From: Candidatus Zhuqueibacterota bacterium
Lineage (GTDB): Bacteria > Zhuqueibacterota > Zhuqueibacteria > Residuimicrobiales > Krinioviventaceae
Direction of reading: 5' to 3'
DNA: 64,000 bases
NCBI GenBank assembly: GCA_016934825.1
Contig: JAFGSB010000134.1
Coordinates: 1 to 64,000, forward strand
Both the position numbers and the translations under genes were made by a program. The notes beneath the pieces are model-generated. The model was not told where the DNA came from, ran no database searches, and saw only the letters and a program-made list of their open reading frames with translations. Shown here piece by piece: positions 10,701 through 19,169 of the stretch. Within the stretch, counting starts at the first letter, position 1. Every line of letters starts with the position of its first letter.

Positions 10701-11002
10701 GCACCGGTTGTTATCAAACACAATTCGATATACCGGGGGATTACCTGAAAGGTAAACTTTTTCTTCAGGTTGACTGTGGTGAAGATGTTCTCGAGGTCAT
10801 CATCAACGAGAGTGAAAGTGTAATTGTCCCCTGGCATCCCTATCGTATTGATGTTACAAATATGGTAAAACCTGGCAGGAATAAAATACAATTCAAAGTA
10901 ACGAATACGTTAATTAATATGTTGGAGGCAGTACAAAAAAATTCAGGTATTAAATCCGAACCCCAATTAATTCATAAACCTGTTTATCGATTGTCTTTTT
11001 AA
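7736..11002 (+). CDS. GH106-like glycoside hydrolase (possible alpha-L-rhamnosidase), cytoplasmic
   Basis: 1088 residues without signal peptide. The N-terminal part has the 'PFWFWNGEL', 'GLFIHGRFGL' and 'VWVYDEMNWPSG' segments seen in GH106-like TIM-barrel proteins, with 'GFYTDEPAM' near residue 240 as a likely active-site strand. A middle region resembles a beta-galactosidase-type Rossmann-like domain. The C-terminus has two galactose-binding-like jelly rolls, about residues 815-960 and 973-1065 ('YPFFSGTGCYQTQFDIP'). Members of this family remove terminal L-rhamnose or related deoxysugars; the exact sugar here is not shown. It opens the large operon, 64 bases after the PorV-like gene, with AGGAA upstream of the start. 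Confidence 0.65.
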   Translation: MVFSKIVLNGTKLTKESFQTPPKEMGILPFWFWNGELEEKEMEWQMREYKDKGITGLFIHGRFGLKVPYLSEDWFERVKYVVKKAKEIGIDVWVYDEMNWPSGTAERQVLQKYPALKQKYLELVVLDVYGPLFTFLEATDHRYVNTGDSTPIAAFACTAEEFENGIKNIIDLTPNLSFNKVIPWEAPAGHWKLLYFLEKEVDYYIDTLNPESTNRFIELTHDKYKTAVGKDFGSIVPGFYTDEPAMYYYQVGVDNYVIPWSSQMFKIFRTRRGYDLKAFLPALYTSMGEKTVQIRYDFWRTLTEQYKESYYKRLRDWCEENGVIFTGHLLFEDWLRAHARCEGNIFKYLKQMHLIGVDHLYPKIGSEKEPAEHVALKIGSSAAHHFGSTRLLCESMGGTYWDCTLERMKWIANWEYVLGVNLFNNHGYHYSIEGERKRDWPPSQFYHHTWWKYYDRFTTYMSRLGHILSGGKHIAKLLVLYPINSTWINYVPQKNTPENSVTESDFNYLTDTLLRLHYDFDYVDEDVLAEAQIKDGKIIIADEEYELFILPPVTHIKRSTFEQLHKFVHSGGKLIADTLLPISLLEADNDFDLNEIEELFGINPEMMLDNFKNGAQFDITKKNTSGKVCVIHGKGLYTENKKEKLDNIISECIVPDVIINNEKIFYLHRIKDDYNIYFFVNTTQDDISKVEISFEQVAKPELWDPNTGEITPLHNYLIKNNRLLITLDFPATESVVVVLKDNIEKPFISDCTLKIDRFDEHALVGYPDGPADHVSAIVETKDGVKELTAPVKPEQPPLKLSAQMNFHLEDDNVLSISKWKMKEALQNEPWNDYVLPDFDDSGWLDVSQGAWEMQLPQERDEAVYPVTLWYRTSFEIAEMPSNTRLLIDGFSGREYQLFINGSEIDDEGERCKFDAEIRQVPIQSSLKPGRNVVAVKLVVTRRTDGMLDLLKIVGDFALAQSGNEFKIVGSKSTINVGDWTKQGYPFFSGTGCYQTQFDIPGDYLKGKLFLQVDCGEDVLEVIINESESVIVPWHPYRIDVTNMVKPGRNKIQFKVTNTLINMLEAVQKNSGIKSEPQLIHKPVYRLSF

Positions 11003-11124
11003 TTATTTGCGTATTGTTACAGGATAAAGTTTTTACTTCCTTTGAAGTTTTTGGCAGGGATTTTTGAAATGATATTGTTGGTTGGTTTTGATGAAGATAT
11101 GTATAATTTTATAAGGGATAAATT

Positions 11125-11526
11125 ATGAAAAAATCAGGAATTCTTAATTCTAAATTGGCGGAACTTGTTGCGAAAGCGGGTCATGGTGATCAGTTGATTG
11201 TAAGCGATTGCGGTTTACCCATTCCCGGACATGCAGTCGTCGTAGATTTGGCTGTAACGACAAATATTCCTCGTTTCATCGATACGGTTAAGGTTATTCT
11301 GGAGGAATTACATGTTGAAAGCGCGATCATTGCGACTGAAATGGAATCAATTAGTCCGGAATTATATAAAGAATTGAAATTAATTTTACCGGATATACAA
11401 ATTAAAAAAGTAAATCATGAGAAATTTAAAGAACTTACAATGTCCGATAAAAATATAGGATTTGTAAGAACAGGTGAAGCGACGTCATACGCCAATATAA
11501 TATTAATTTCCGGTGTTACCTTTTAA
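11125..11526 (+). CDS. rbsD: D-ribose pyranase / RbsD-FucU family mutarotase
   Basis: 133 residues. 'GHGDQLIVSDCGLPIP' gives the catalytic His20 and Asp28 at the positions normal for RbsD, and the C-terminal 'RTGEATSYANIILISG' matches the family closing motif. RbsD enzymes interconvert pyranose and furanose forms of ribose, and FucU relatives act on fucose anomers; the acceptor here may be another pentose or deoxyhexose. It follows the GH106-like gene with 122 bases between, and has AGGGAT before the start. It would speed conversion of released monosaccharides to the form used by kinases or isomerases. Confidence 0.85.
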   Translation: MKKSGILNSKLAELVAKAGHGDQLIVSDCGLPIPGHAVVVDLAVTTNIPRFIDTVKVILEELHVESAIIATEMESISPELYKELKLILPDIQIKKVNHEKFKELTMSDKNIGFVRTGEATSYANIILISGVTF

Positions 11527-11597
11527 TTCAAACATTTAATAAGTATATATGTTAAATTCAAATATATTTGTTGAAAATTAAATAAAAAGGACTCGAG

Positions 11598-13037
11598 ATG
11601 TTTAAAATAATCGTAAAAATTGAGATTTTAATATTAATTATACTTTTTCAGACATGTTATTCACAAATTAAACCCGATTATGCGCGCCTGATACGCGGTC
11701 AGGATGAAGTATATTACCATGTACCGGTGGGCCTGTGTGAGGATTACCCTGAAGAAACAACGACTATGGAAATCATTCGAAATGATTTTGAGTTGTTGAA
11801 ACGAACGGGGGTGGATTTATTAAGAATATCCTTTGGCTGGGATGCGATAGAATATGAAAAAGATAAGTATGACTGGTTATTCTGGGATGATTTTGTCAAA
11901 CTTGCGGTGGATGAGTACGGGATTACACTCATTCCGTATATATGCTATACTCCCAGATGGAACTCGGAAGGCGATAGTCTTAATTTCTGGAACCATACAC
12001 CGATTGATTACGATGAATTCGGAGAGTTTGTCGGTGATCTGGTGAAACGATATAAAAATCGTATTTTTTCATGGGAATTATGGAATGAACCGGATATTAC
12101 GGTATACTGGTCCGGAACGGCGGAGGATTATTCCAGACTGGTTAAAATCGGCTCAAAATCGGTCCGCGAAGCCGATCCGGATGCGATCATTGTGTTGGGC
12201 GGTCTTGCGCATCGTACAGAATTTACTCTGGAGTTGTTCCGGGATCATAACATCAGTCCGTATGTGGATGTGGTGAATATTCATAATTATTTTGAGACGT
12301 GGCATAGCTTTCCGGTTGAAAGAATTGTCGACTATATTGGCGAAATCTATGATATTGTACAGCGTTACGGTAATAACCAATCCATTTGGATGGCAGAAGT
12401 CGGGTACAGTACGTTTCGTAAAGGCGGTTATGTATCCAGTATTTATGATGCCAATTATGAATACGAACACACACCGGCTTATCAGGCTGTTGATCTTTTC
12501 AAACGGCTCACGCTGGTGTTATCCACGCAGAAAATTGCAGCCGTGGCTTGGTATGAGATAAAAGACCTTCCGCAGTCGGAAGAGGTTATCGGTGATGAAT
12601 ATAATAATCGGCACCTGGGTGTGGTTTTTAGTGATTATACCCCCAAACCCGCGGAAAAGTCTCTGGTATTTTTTAATAAACTGTTCTCACAAAAATATAA
12701 AACAGTAGATCAGAATGTTAAAATTGAGTGTCCGGTCGGCTCGGAAAGTCAGGTTTATTGTTTTGAAAACCAGGACGGTTCGGTAATCATTGTCGGCTGG
12801 TTAAAAACGAAAATTTTTGGTAAACATGCCCATGACGATTCCGGCGACGCCAAAGATAACCGGAAAGAGGTTGTAAAATTGACCCTGCCGGGTTCATTCC
12901 AGACCAATGCAGCGATGTACGACCATTTGGGTAATGAGACAACCCGGAAAAGTATCAAAATATCCGGGCAAAATACTGTACTGGAAAATATAGAGCTCAA
13001 CGGCGATCGGGTTACCATTATTAAACTAAATAAATAA
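11598..13037 (+). CDS. Exported clan GH-A glycoside hydrolase (GH39/GH5-like)
   Basis: 479 residues with an N-terminal signal sequence ending near 'CYSQ'. The barrel carries the clan GH-A acid/base motif 'WELWNEPD' (Glu164) and a candidate nucleophile in 'WMAEVGYST' (Glu267), the spacing normal for retaining enzymes of the clan. The 'LRISFGWDAIEYEKDKYDW' segment is as in GH39/GH5 proteins. A C-terminal beta-sandwich with no hallmark follows. Beta-xylosidase or related activity is plausible but not shown. The start has AAAGGA nine bases upstream. Confidence 0.7.
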   Translation: MFKIIVKIEILILIILFQTCYSQIKPDYARLIRGQDEVYYHVPVGLCEDYPEETTTMEIIRNDFELLKRTGVDLLRISFGWDAIEYEKDKYDWLFWDDFVKLAVDEYGITLIPYICYTPRWNSEGDSLNFWNHTPIDYDEFGEFVGDLVKRYKNRIFSWELWNEPDITVYWSGTAEDYSRLVKIGSKSVREADPDAIIVLGGLAHRTEFTLELFRDHNISPYVDVVNIHNYFETWHSFPVERIVDYIGEIYDIVQRYGNNQSIWMAEVGYSTFRKGGYVSSIYDANYEYEHTPAYQAVDLFKRLTLVLSTQKIAAVAWYEIKDLPQSEEVIGDEYNNRHLGVVFSDYTPKPAEKSLVFFNKLFSQKYKTVDQNVKIECPVGSESQVYCFENQDGSVIIVGWLKTKIFGKHAHDDSGDAKDNRKEVVKLTLPGSFQTNAAMYDHLGNETTRKSIKISGQNTVLENIELNGDRVTIIKLNK

Positions 13038-13067
13038 TCGTTTGTTATGTGTTAAAAGGTGATGATA

Positions 13068-13742
13068 ATGAAAAGATCAGAAATAAACAAAATACAAAGA
13101 GAAGCGGTCGATTTTTTCAAAAAAAATAAATTTTATCTTCCACCGTGGGCCTACTGGACCAGGGAGGACTGGGTTAAAAATCAGCATCGTGTAAGTGAAG
13201 TCATCAAGAACGGACTGGGATGGGATGTGACCGATTTCGGTACGGATAACTTTGATGAAAACGGTTTATTACTATTCACATTACGGAACGGGAATTTATC
13301 AAACTCACAGGGGAAACCCTATGCCGAAAAAATAATGATCGTACATGAAAGACAGGTTACACCCTGGCATTTCCATTGGAATAAAATGGAAGATATTATC
13401 AACAGGGGAGGAGGAAACCTTGTTATCGAGTTGTCCAATTCTCTGAATGAATATAATTTCGCGGACACAAAAGTAAAAGTGAAACTTGACAGCGTTGATT
13501 ATGAATTTGAACCCAAAGAACAAGTGGTTTTAAAACCGGGTGAGAGTATCAGTTTGCCGCAGTTTTTATTTCACACATTTTACGGCGAAGAGGGCGCTGG
13601 TCCAGTGCTGGTCGGCGAAGTTTCCGCGGTGAATGATGACGCCAAGGATAATAATTTTATGGGGCTAAAAATGCCACGTTACCCGGAAATTGAAGAAGAC
13701 GAACCGCCTCTATATTATTTATGTTGGGAATATCCCGTATGA
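13068..13742 (+). CDS. D-lyxose ketol-isomerase family cupin
   Basis: 224 residues. The cupin core has 'TPWHFHWNKMEDI' (His101, His103, Glu108) and 'FLFHTFYGEEG' (His169), the metal-binding set of D-lyxose isomerases, which convert D-lyxose to D-xylulose and also act on D-mannose. The start at 13068 is taken because AGGTGAT lies just upstream; GTG 13059 and ATG 13062 are also in frame. It sits in the operon between a glycosidase and a second cupin, consistent with feeding pentoses to the xylulose branch of the pentose phosphate pathway. Confidence 0.85.
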   Translation: MKRSEINKIQREAVDFFKKNKFYLPPWAYWTREDWVKNQHRVSEVIKNGLGWDVTDFGTDNFDENGLLLFTLRNGNLSNSQGKPYAEKIMIVHERQVTPWHFHWNKMEDIINRGGGNLVIELSNSLNEYNFADTKVKVKLDSVDYEFEPKEQVVLKPGESISLPQFLFHTFYGEEGAGPVLVGEVSAVNDDAKDNNFMGLKMPRYPEIEEDEPPLYYLCWEYPV

Positions 13743-13761
13743 TTAATTCTGGAACAAAAAT

Positions 13762-14229
13762 ATGAAAATAAAATCAAACAGAATAAATAAAGAAAACTTT
13801 AATAAATTTGGCACCGTTATCATTATACCTTCCGGTTATCCTAATGCTCAAACGGAAGATTATAAATTCTGGTCCGATATCGGGCATTATCAGATAGATG
13901 GTAAAACGGAAATAGGGATTTGTACGGTATTTAAACATGCCCTGAACAGGGTCACTACGATGGAGCGGCACAAGCAAACACCGGAAATACTTATTCCAAT
14001 TGATGCTCCTTTTGTCGTTCCATTATTATCCGATAATGATGTAAAAACGCCCATTCAGGCCTTTCAGGTCAACATCGGAGAAGGTATTATTATAAACAAC
14101 GGAGTTTGGCATGGACCGGCTATACCCGTAGGACAGGATCAATCGTCCTATTTTGTTATATTCCGCCTCGGTACACCGCATCAGGATGTTGATGAATTAA
14201 ACATAACACCGGTAATTATTGATATTTAG
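13762..14229 (+). CDS. Ureidoglycolate lyase (AllA)-like cupin
   Basis: 155 residues resembling the ureidoglycolate lyase/hydrolase family: 'MERHKQTPEILIPI', a hydrophobic 'PFVVPLL' strand and 'NNGVWHGPAIPVG' match family motifs. No other ureide or purine catabolic gene is present, and the gene sits 19 bases after a D-lyxose isomerase and just before a glycosidase-like gene. A role on a sugar acid or sugar is therefore as likely as ureidoglycolate cleavage; that is inference. No strong ribosome-binding site is visible. Confidence 0.7.
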   Translation: MKIKSNRINKENFNKFGTVIIIPSGYPNAQTEDYKFWSDIGHYQIDGKTEIGICTVFKHALNRVTTMERHKQTPEILIPIDAPFVVPLLSDNDVKTPIQAFQVNIGEGIIINNGVWHGPAIPVGQDQSSYFVIFRLGTPHQDVDELNITPVIIDI

Positions 14230-14236
14230 GAATTAT

Positions 14237-15910
14237 ATGGTAAAATCCATACAAACATTACATATTTCAAGCCAGATAAATGATAAATCATCCGATTTCG
14301 ATCGGATTTTTATTTTACCCAAAAGAACGGATGTCTGCTTATCGGGCAAGCAGAAAATTCTTATTCGTTCATATAATGCGGTATCCGAGCCGGTTGTATT
14401 ACTCGCTTTTAAAATTTCAGAAAAAGAGGACTCGGGCCTGCAAATCGATTTTTCAGATACGGATCGACAGAATACAGCGGTTTTATTTATTCAATCAACG
14501 GATTTGGGTTTACGGTTTGATATCAGTGTTCAAGCCCGGGAACCTGTATGGTTGATTGAATGGCAATTGACCGGATTTGACTTTGACGAGATCATTATTC
14601 CCGCACTGGGAGGGCAGTCCATATCGAATGATATGCCGGAAGAGACAACGCTTTCCTTCAAGTACCCTTTCTGGTGGAACGCGCAATTCGCCATCGGCAT
14701 GAAAGAAAATTCAGGTTTGTATATTTATTCGCGGGAGACCGATCCGAATTTAAAATTCCTCCGCATTGGTCGTAATAATGGCCGTTTCGAAATATCCTAT
14801 GGATTTGAAGCGCAGGCCGTGGAAAAATCGAATAGTTTACAGGCCACCTGGTTTATGGATGGATTCGAAGGCGACTGGAAGATTGCCGTAAACAGGCACA
14901 GGGAGTGGATGGAAAAGGCTTTTCAACTGCAGCCCTTGAGCAATAATTCTTTTTTCCCCCGGTGGATGGAAAAAATAAACTTTATCCTTGAAATTTGGGG
15001 AGCGAGAAAAGATTGGAACGAGCCCCTGCATACATACCCGCAAATGGAAAAACGTCTGCAGGAGTTCAGCCAGATGCATGATCCCGAACAAACCCTGATT
15101 TATTTAGCAGGGTTTGCGGAACATGGTATCGATTCCAACGCGCCGGATTACAATCCGGGTTCTTTAATGGGCGGTGAAGCACAGTTCAAATCATTAGTAG
15201 ACAGGGCTCACTCGCTGGGTTACAGGGTCATGATCCACACAAATATTCTAGCGATGACTCTTCATCACCGTCTTTACGCAGAATTTCAAAAATACCAGGT
15301 CATCGACGCATTTGGCCGTCCGCAATACTGGGGTCTGGATATTGACGGCGACTGGTTGACCGAACCGTATTTTGCCTATATAAATCCCGGATTCGAAGAA
15401 TGGAGTGAACTGATGATCCGGGTTATCGGCCAACTGATTGACAAATTCAGTGTCGATGCGGTATTTCTCGACCAGACCCTGCTTGCATTTAATGTCAGCC
15501 GGGGACCGAATTTTCTGCAAGGTATGCGGGATCATATTAAACGGTTACAACGGGCATTTCCGAACATATTGTTTGCCGGGGAAGGAATGCATGAACATAT
15601 TGTCAATCCTCTGCCCGTTGCCCAGATACATGGTATCGACAGTATTGCCGAGGTCCATGGTCTGGAGGGGAACATGCTCTGGCGCAAAGCGCATCCGGTG
15701 TCGACGTATCTGTTCGGCAAATATGTCAAATTTACCGCGCATTTACTGACCAAACATCCGTCGAACCCGCTGTTTGAATTTCAGGAAGATGCATACCGGC
15801 AGTTAGGTATACTTCCGGCGCTTTGTTTATATAATTACCGCCAAAAGATGGATTTACCGGCGGTAAAAAAAATGATAAAACGGGCAAAAAAATTGACCGA
15901 GAACAGTTAA
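14237..15910 (+). CDS. Unclassified TIM-barrel glycosidase-like protein, cytoplasmic
   Basis: 557 residues, no signal peptide. Residues 1-230 look like a beta-sandwich that ends with the 'FEGDWKIAVNRHREWMEKAF' linker seen in several glycosidase families. From about residue 245 a (beta/alpha) barrel follows, with 'DAVFLDQTLL' and 'ILFAGEGMHEH' at strand ends; Asp and Glu in these are candidate catalytic residues. I cannot assign a GH family. The start at 14237 has AGG 6 bases before it and avoids overlap with the upstream gene; ATG 14219 is also in frame. Context implies action on an imported oligosaccharide. Confidence 0.6.
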   Translation: MVKSIQTLHISSQINDKSSDFDRIFILPKRTDVCLSGKQKILIRSYNAVSEPVVLLAFKISEKEDSGLQIDFSDTDRQNTAVLFIQSTDLGLRFDISVQAREPVWLIEWQLTGFDFDEIIIPALGGQSISNDMPEETTLSFKYPFWWNAQFAIGMKENSGLYIYSRETDPNLKFLRIGRNNGRFEISYGFEAQAVEKSNSLQATWFMDGFEGDWKIAVNRHREWMEKAFQLQPLSNNSFFPRWMEKINFILEIWGARKDWNEPLHTYPQMEKRLQEFSQMHDPEQTLIYLAGFAEHGIDSNAPDYNPGSLMGGEAQFKSLVDRAHSLGYRVMIHTNILAMTLHHRLYAEFQKYQVIDAFGRPQYWGLDIDGDWLTEPYFAYINPGFEEWSELMIRVIGQLIDKFSVDAVFLDQTLLAFNVSRGPNFLQGMRDHIKRLQRAFPNILFAGEGMHEHIVNPLPVAQIHGIDSIAEVHGLEGNMLWRKAHPVSTYLFGKYVKFTAHLLTKHPSNPLFEFQEDAYRQLGILPALCLYNYRQKMDLPAVKKMIKRAKKLTENS

Positions 15911-15937
15911 ACCGGAAAATTTTAGATATCCGGTTTT
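15909..15937 (+). terminator. Hairpin overlapping the stop codon of the glycosidase-like gene
   Basis: AAACCGGA and TCCGGTTT pair over 8 bases around a 12-base loop, starting within the TAA stop codon. Only a short T-run follows. It could be a weak terminator or an mRNA-end stabiliser inside the operon. Confidence 0.4.
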
Positions 15938-15994
15938 GAATAAGCAGAAAAACGTATAATAAAATACAGATTTATTTTTAACGGGAGAATTTTT

Positions 15995-16921
15995 ATGAAA
16001 TTGGGTTTTTTAACCGCATGTTTACCGCAATTGGGATTGGAAGAAATTGTCGAATGGGCGTCCGGGAACGGATTTCAAATGCTGGAACTGGCGGCATGGC
16101 CCGTGGATTCGGACCGTGATTATAAGGCGCGTCAGATCGATGCGGCGAATTTTACAAACGATGATGCAAAATGGGTAAAGGATTTGTTTGCAAAATATGA
16201 TCTGGGTATTTCCGCAATGGCATATTATGATAATAACATTCACCCCGATATGAACAAGCGAAACAGTTATATTGCCCATCTGAAAAAAGTCATCGATACC
16301 GCGGCAAAACTCGATGTGGAACTGGTCGGAACATTTGTCGGCAGCCGGCCGGATAAATCCCCGACTGAAAATTTAAAAGAAATAGGCAAAGTGTTCCGGG
16401 AACTGGTCAAATATGCCGGGGACAAGGGCGTTAAACTGATGATCGAAAACTGTCCGATGGAAAACTGGGTGCAATTCGGTTTGCCCGGGAATTTTGCCTA
16501 TTCGCCGGAATTATGGGAAACTTTATTCAACGAGGTTCCGGATAAAAATTTCGGTTTGAACATGGACCCGTCTCATCTGTACTGGCTGGGGATCGATTAT
16601 ATTCTGGCGGTTAAAGATTTTGCGCCCAGAATTTTTCATGCCCACGCCAAGGATACGGAAGTTCTGGCCGATGGAGAATACAAATACGGTATATTCGGGC
16701 GTCAGATCGAGCCGGTCCCCTGGAAATCGGGCTGGTGGAGATACCGTATGCCGGGACTGGGAGAAATTGACTGGAACAGGTTCATTACGACTTTGCAGGA
16801 AACGGGATATGATTTTGTCCTTTCCATTGAACATGAGGACCCGATATGGGAAGGTTCTGTTGAAAAAGTTAAATCCGGTTTGATTTTGGGATATAAACAC
16901 CTGTCTCAATTTGTTGTATGA
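15995..16921 (+). CDS. Sugar phosphate isomerase/epimerase (AP endonuclease 2-like TIM barrel)
   Basis: 308 residues of the xylose-isomerase-like TIM barrel family. Metal-binding positions are visible as Glu in 'LMIENCPM', Asp in 'LNMDPSHLYW', His in 'IFHAHAKDTE' and Glu in 'LSIEHEDP'. Members isomerise or epimerise keto-sugars, inositols and related compounds. No signal peptide is present. GGGAGAA lies 7 bases before the start. The presence of this gene between a glycosidase-like gene and a GH42 gene fits monosaccharide processing in the cytoplasm; the substrate is not evident. Confidence 0.8.
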   Translation: MKLGFLTACLPQLGLEEIVEWASGNGFQMLELAAWPVDSDRDYKARQIDAANFTNDDAKWVKDLFAKYDLGISAMAYYDNNIHPDMNKRNSYIAHLKKVIDTAAKLDVELVGTFVGSRPDKSPTENLKEIGKVFRELVKYAGDKGVKLMIENCPMENWVQFGLPGNFAYSPELWETLFNEVPDKNFGLNMDPSHLYWLGIDYILAVKDFAPRIFHAHAKDTEVLADGEYKYGIFGRQIEPVPWKSGWWRYRMPGLGEIDWNRFITTLQETGYDFVLSIEHEDPIWEGSVEKVKSGLILGYKHLSQFVV

Positions 16922-16941
16922 TGACCGGCAGTTGAAAAAGT

Positions 16942-16950
16942 TGGTATAAT
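16942..16950 (+). promoter_or_regulatory. Candidate extended -10 promoter upstream of the GH42 gene
   Basis: TTGGTATAAT contains a perfect -10 hexamer (16945-16950) preceded by TGG, an extended -10 pattern. No good -35 is present at the usual distance. It would allow an internal transcript start about 84 bases before the GH42 start codon. Confidence 0.35.
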
Positions 16951-17033
16951 ATAATTTAACCGGGAGAAATATTTCATTCCCGCCGGATTTAAACGGATAA
17001 TATTATAGACAGGAAATTTATGCAGGAGATTTT

Positions 17034-19169
17034 ATGCGTCGGCTATTAAAAGACGAATATATACCCTTTGGCACCCAATATTATCGCGCGCCGTCGCCGC
17101 ACCGGCAGGATTGGGAACGCGATTTAGAGAACATCGGCAAACTGGGCATGAACATGTTGAAATTTTGGGTTCAGTGGCGATGGAACCACCCCGAAGAAGA
17201 TAAATTTTATTTTGATGATATCGATAAATTGATGGATATCGCCTATGCCAATAAATTAAAAGTTATGCTGAATACCATATTCGATGTTGCACCGGCCTGG
17301 ATTTATCGGAAATACCCCGATGCTTCGATGCTTACGCTTGACGGACGCCGGATCGGTCCGCAAACGCAGCCGCACCGGCAGATCGGCGGCCTTGGTTACT
17401 GTTTTAACCATGACGGTGTAATGGAACATTTTTTCAAATTTTTGCAGGTGACAATTCAACGTTATAAAGATCATCCGGCGCTGGCAATATGGAATGTCGG
17501 CAGTGAACCGGAACTGACCAGCAGCATGGCGGAAATGCGGCAGTACGCGGATAACGCGGAGAAAATGGGAGACATGCTGTGCTTTTGTCCCAATTGTCAG
17601 AAAAAGTTCCGTTTGTGGCTGCAGGAAAAATATACCGATATCGAACGACTGAATGAAGCCTGGAACCGAAATTACCAGTCTTTTGACGACGCGGAGATAC
17701 CGATCACCCGCAATACATTTAATGATATGATCGACTGGCGGATGTTTTTTGTATACACCCTGGGTGAAAATGTCAAACGCCGTTTCCGGGTCGCACAGAC
17801 GGAAGATAAGGGCAAACACCCGTTAATGTGTCATCATGTTTTTATTCAGGGATTCCCGCTGGTTTCAACAGCGAACGATCCCTGGAATGTCGGTCAATAT
17901 GGCGATTTGCACGGATTTACGCAGATGGATGACGCCATGATGACTGATATTCTAAGGTCCTGCGCCAAGGACAAGCCCGTCATTTCGGCCGAAATGCTGA
18001 TGCTGCCGGGGTACACGCTTGACCTGCCGCCCGTAATTGACGAGAATGATATCAAAAGGTTTATCTTTACGGGGATTGCCGGTAATCAAAAAGGATTCAT
18101 TTTCTGGCAGTACCGGCCCGAAATTCTCGGGCGTGAAGCGCCGACATGGGGATTGTCATTTCCTGACGGTTCGGAAACCCCGTGGCTGAAATCCTGGGCG
18201 ACAGTCGGCCGCGTTGTGCAAAAACACGCCGCGTTTTTACTGGATGCAAAGCCTGTAAAGGCGGAGGTCGCGTTGATTTATAACCCGGAAAATCAAATTT
18301 TTGCCTGGATGTCGACCCAAAATGAAAAATCGGCAACTGATTCCTTGCTGGGAACGCACAAAGCGCTGTATCAGCATAATTATAATATTGATTTTATTCA
18401 CCCGAAAGAATTTGATTTGAATATTTTGAGTAATTATAAAGTTGTTTATATTCCTTTCCCTTACTGCCTGAATGAAAAAATGTGCCGGGCCCTGGAAGCA
18501 TGGGTAAAAGCGGGTGGTGTTTTGATCGGCGAGAGCTATTTCGCCGGCTGGAACATGGAGCGCGGATTTCATGAAAAAATTGTACCGGGTTACGGACTGC
18601 ACCGGGTTTTCAAGACCAGACAGGGTGTGGTAAATCCGGCGGGAGAAGATGGCGTTGAGATTCGCCTGTGTAAAGATATGCCTTACCTGCACAGTGGTGA
18701 AATATTTACCGGGGCGCTGGTGCAGGAGTCTCTGGTATGCGAGGGATCGGAAAAAATTGCCGAGTTTGCCGACGGCTCTCCGGCGGCGACATACGCGCAA
18801 TATGGAAAGGGCAAAGCCGTTCTGATCGGTTCTTATATCGGGCTTGTTTTTCAAAGACAGGGGGCAACCAATAACGGTGAGTTTATTGCCTCGCTGGTTC
18901 GGATGGCTTCGGATATACAGCATCCGCAGGTCGATAACAATGTTAAAGCGCGTGTGGATGTTTTGCAATCCGATAAACATGAAATCATGATCATTGTACA
19001 AAATTTAACCGGTCGGGCGGTTGAAGTAACGGTGAGGATTCCTTTTATTCAACCGAAAACCTGCAAAGAAATTTTTATGGATACGGATTTAACTTTATCC
19101 CGGTATGATGATGGCGTATCAACTGTCATCAAAATGCAGGCAAAGGAGGTAAAAGTTTTTCGTGGTTAA
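17034..19169 (+). CDS. GH42 beta-galactosidase-like enzyme, cytoplasmic
   Basis: 711 residues, no signal peptide. The barrel shows GH42 features: 'MNMLKFWVQWRWNHPEE', an acid/base Glu158 in 'IWNVGSEPEL', a cysteine cluster 'CFCPNCQKKF' followed by 'LNEAWNR', and a nucleophile candidate Glu320 in 'PVISAEMLML'. The trimerisation-type domain starts near residue 405 ('VALIYNPENQIFAWM'), and a C-terminal beta domain follows. GH42 enzymes cleave terminal beta-galactosides, some alpha-L-arabinopyranosides. A GCAGGAG lies upstream of the start. The downstream MFS gene overlaps its last 8 bases, so the two are likely co-translated. Confidence 0.85.
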   Translation: MRRLLKDEYIPFGTQYYRAPSPHRQDWERDLENIGKLGMNMLKFWVQWRWNHPEEDKFYFDDIDKLMDIAYANKLKVMLNTIFDVAPAWIYRKYPDASMLTLDGRRIGPQTQPHRQIGGLGYCFNHDGVMEHFFKFLQVTIQRYKDHPALAIWNVGSEPELTSSMAEMRQYADNAEKMGDMLCFCPNCQKKFRLWLQEKYTDIERLNEAWNRNYQSFDDAEIPITRNTFNDMIDWRMFFVYTLGENVKRRFRVAQTEDKGKHPLMCHHVFIQGFPLVSTANDPWNVGQYGDLHGFTQMDDAMMTDILRSCAKDKPVISAEMLMLPGYTLDLPPVIDENDIKRFIFTGIAGNQKGFIFWQYRPEILGREAPTWGLSFPDGSETPWLKSWATVGRVVQKHAAFLLDAKPVKAEVALIYNPENQIFAWMSTQNEKSATDSLLGTHKALYQHNYNIDFIHPKEFDLNILSNYKVVYIPFPYCLNEKMCRALEAWVKAGGVLIGESYFAGWNMERGFHEKIVPGYGLHRVFKTRQGVVNPAGEDGVEIRLCKDMPYLHSGEIFTGALVQESLVCEGSEKIAEFADGSPAATYAQYGKGKAVLIGSYIGLVFQRQGATNNGEFIASLVRMASDIQHPQVDNNVKARVDVLQSDKHEIMIIVQNLTGRAVEVTVRIPFIQPKTCKEIFMDTDLTLSRYDDGVSTVIKMQAKEVKVFRG

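Noticed and set aside
17256-17819. 187-codon minus-strand frame inside the GH42 gene
   Set aside because: Fully covered by a confident GH42 coding sequence with intact catalytic motifs; the antisense product has no recognisable family.
18237-19001. 254-codon minus-strand frame inside the GH42 gene
   Set aside because: Antisense shadow of the GH42 C-terminal half; no ribosome-binding site or domain.
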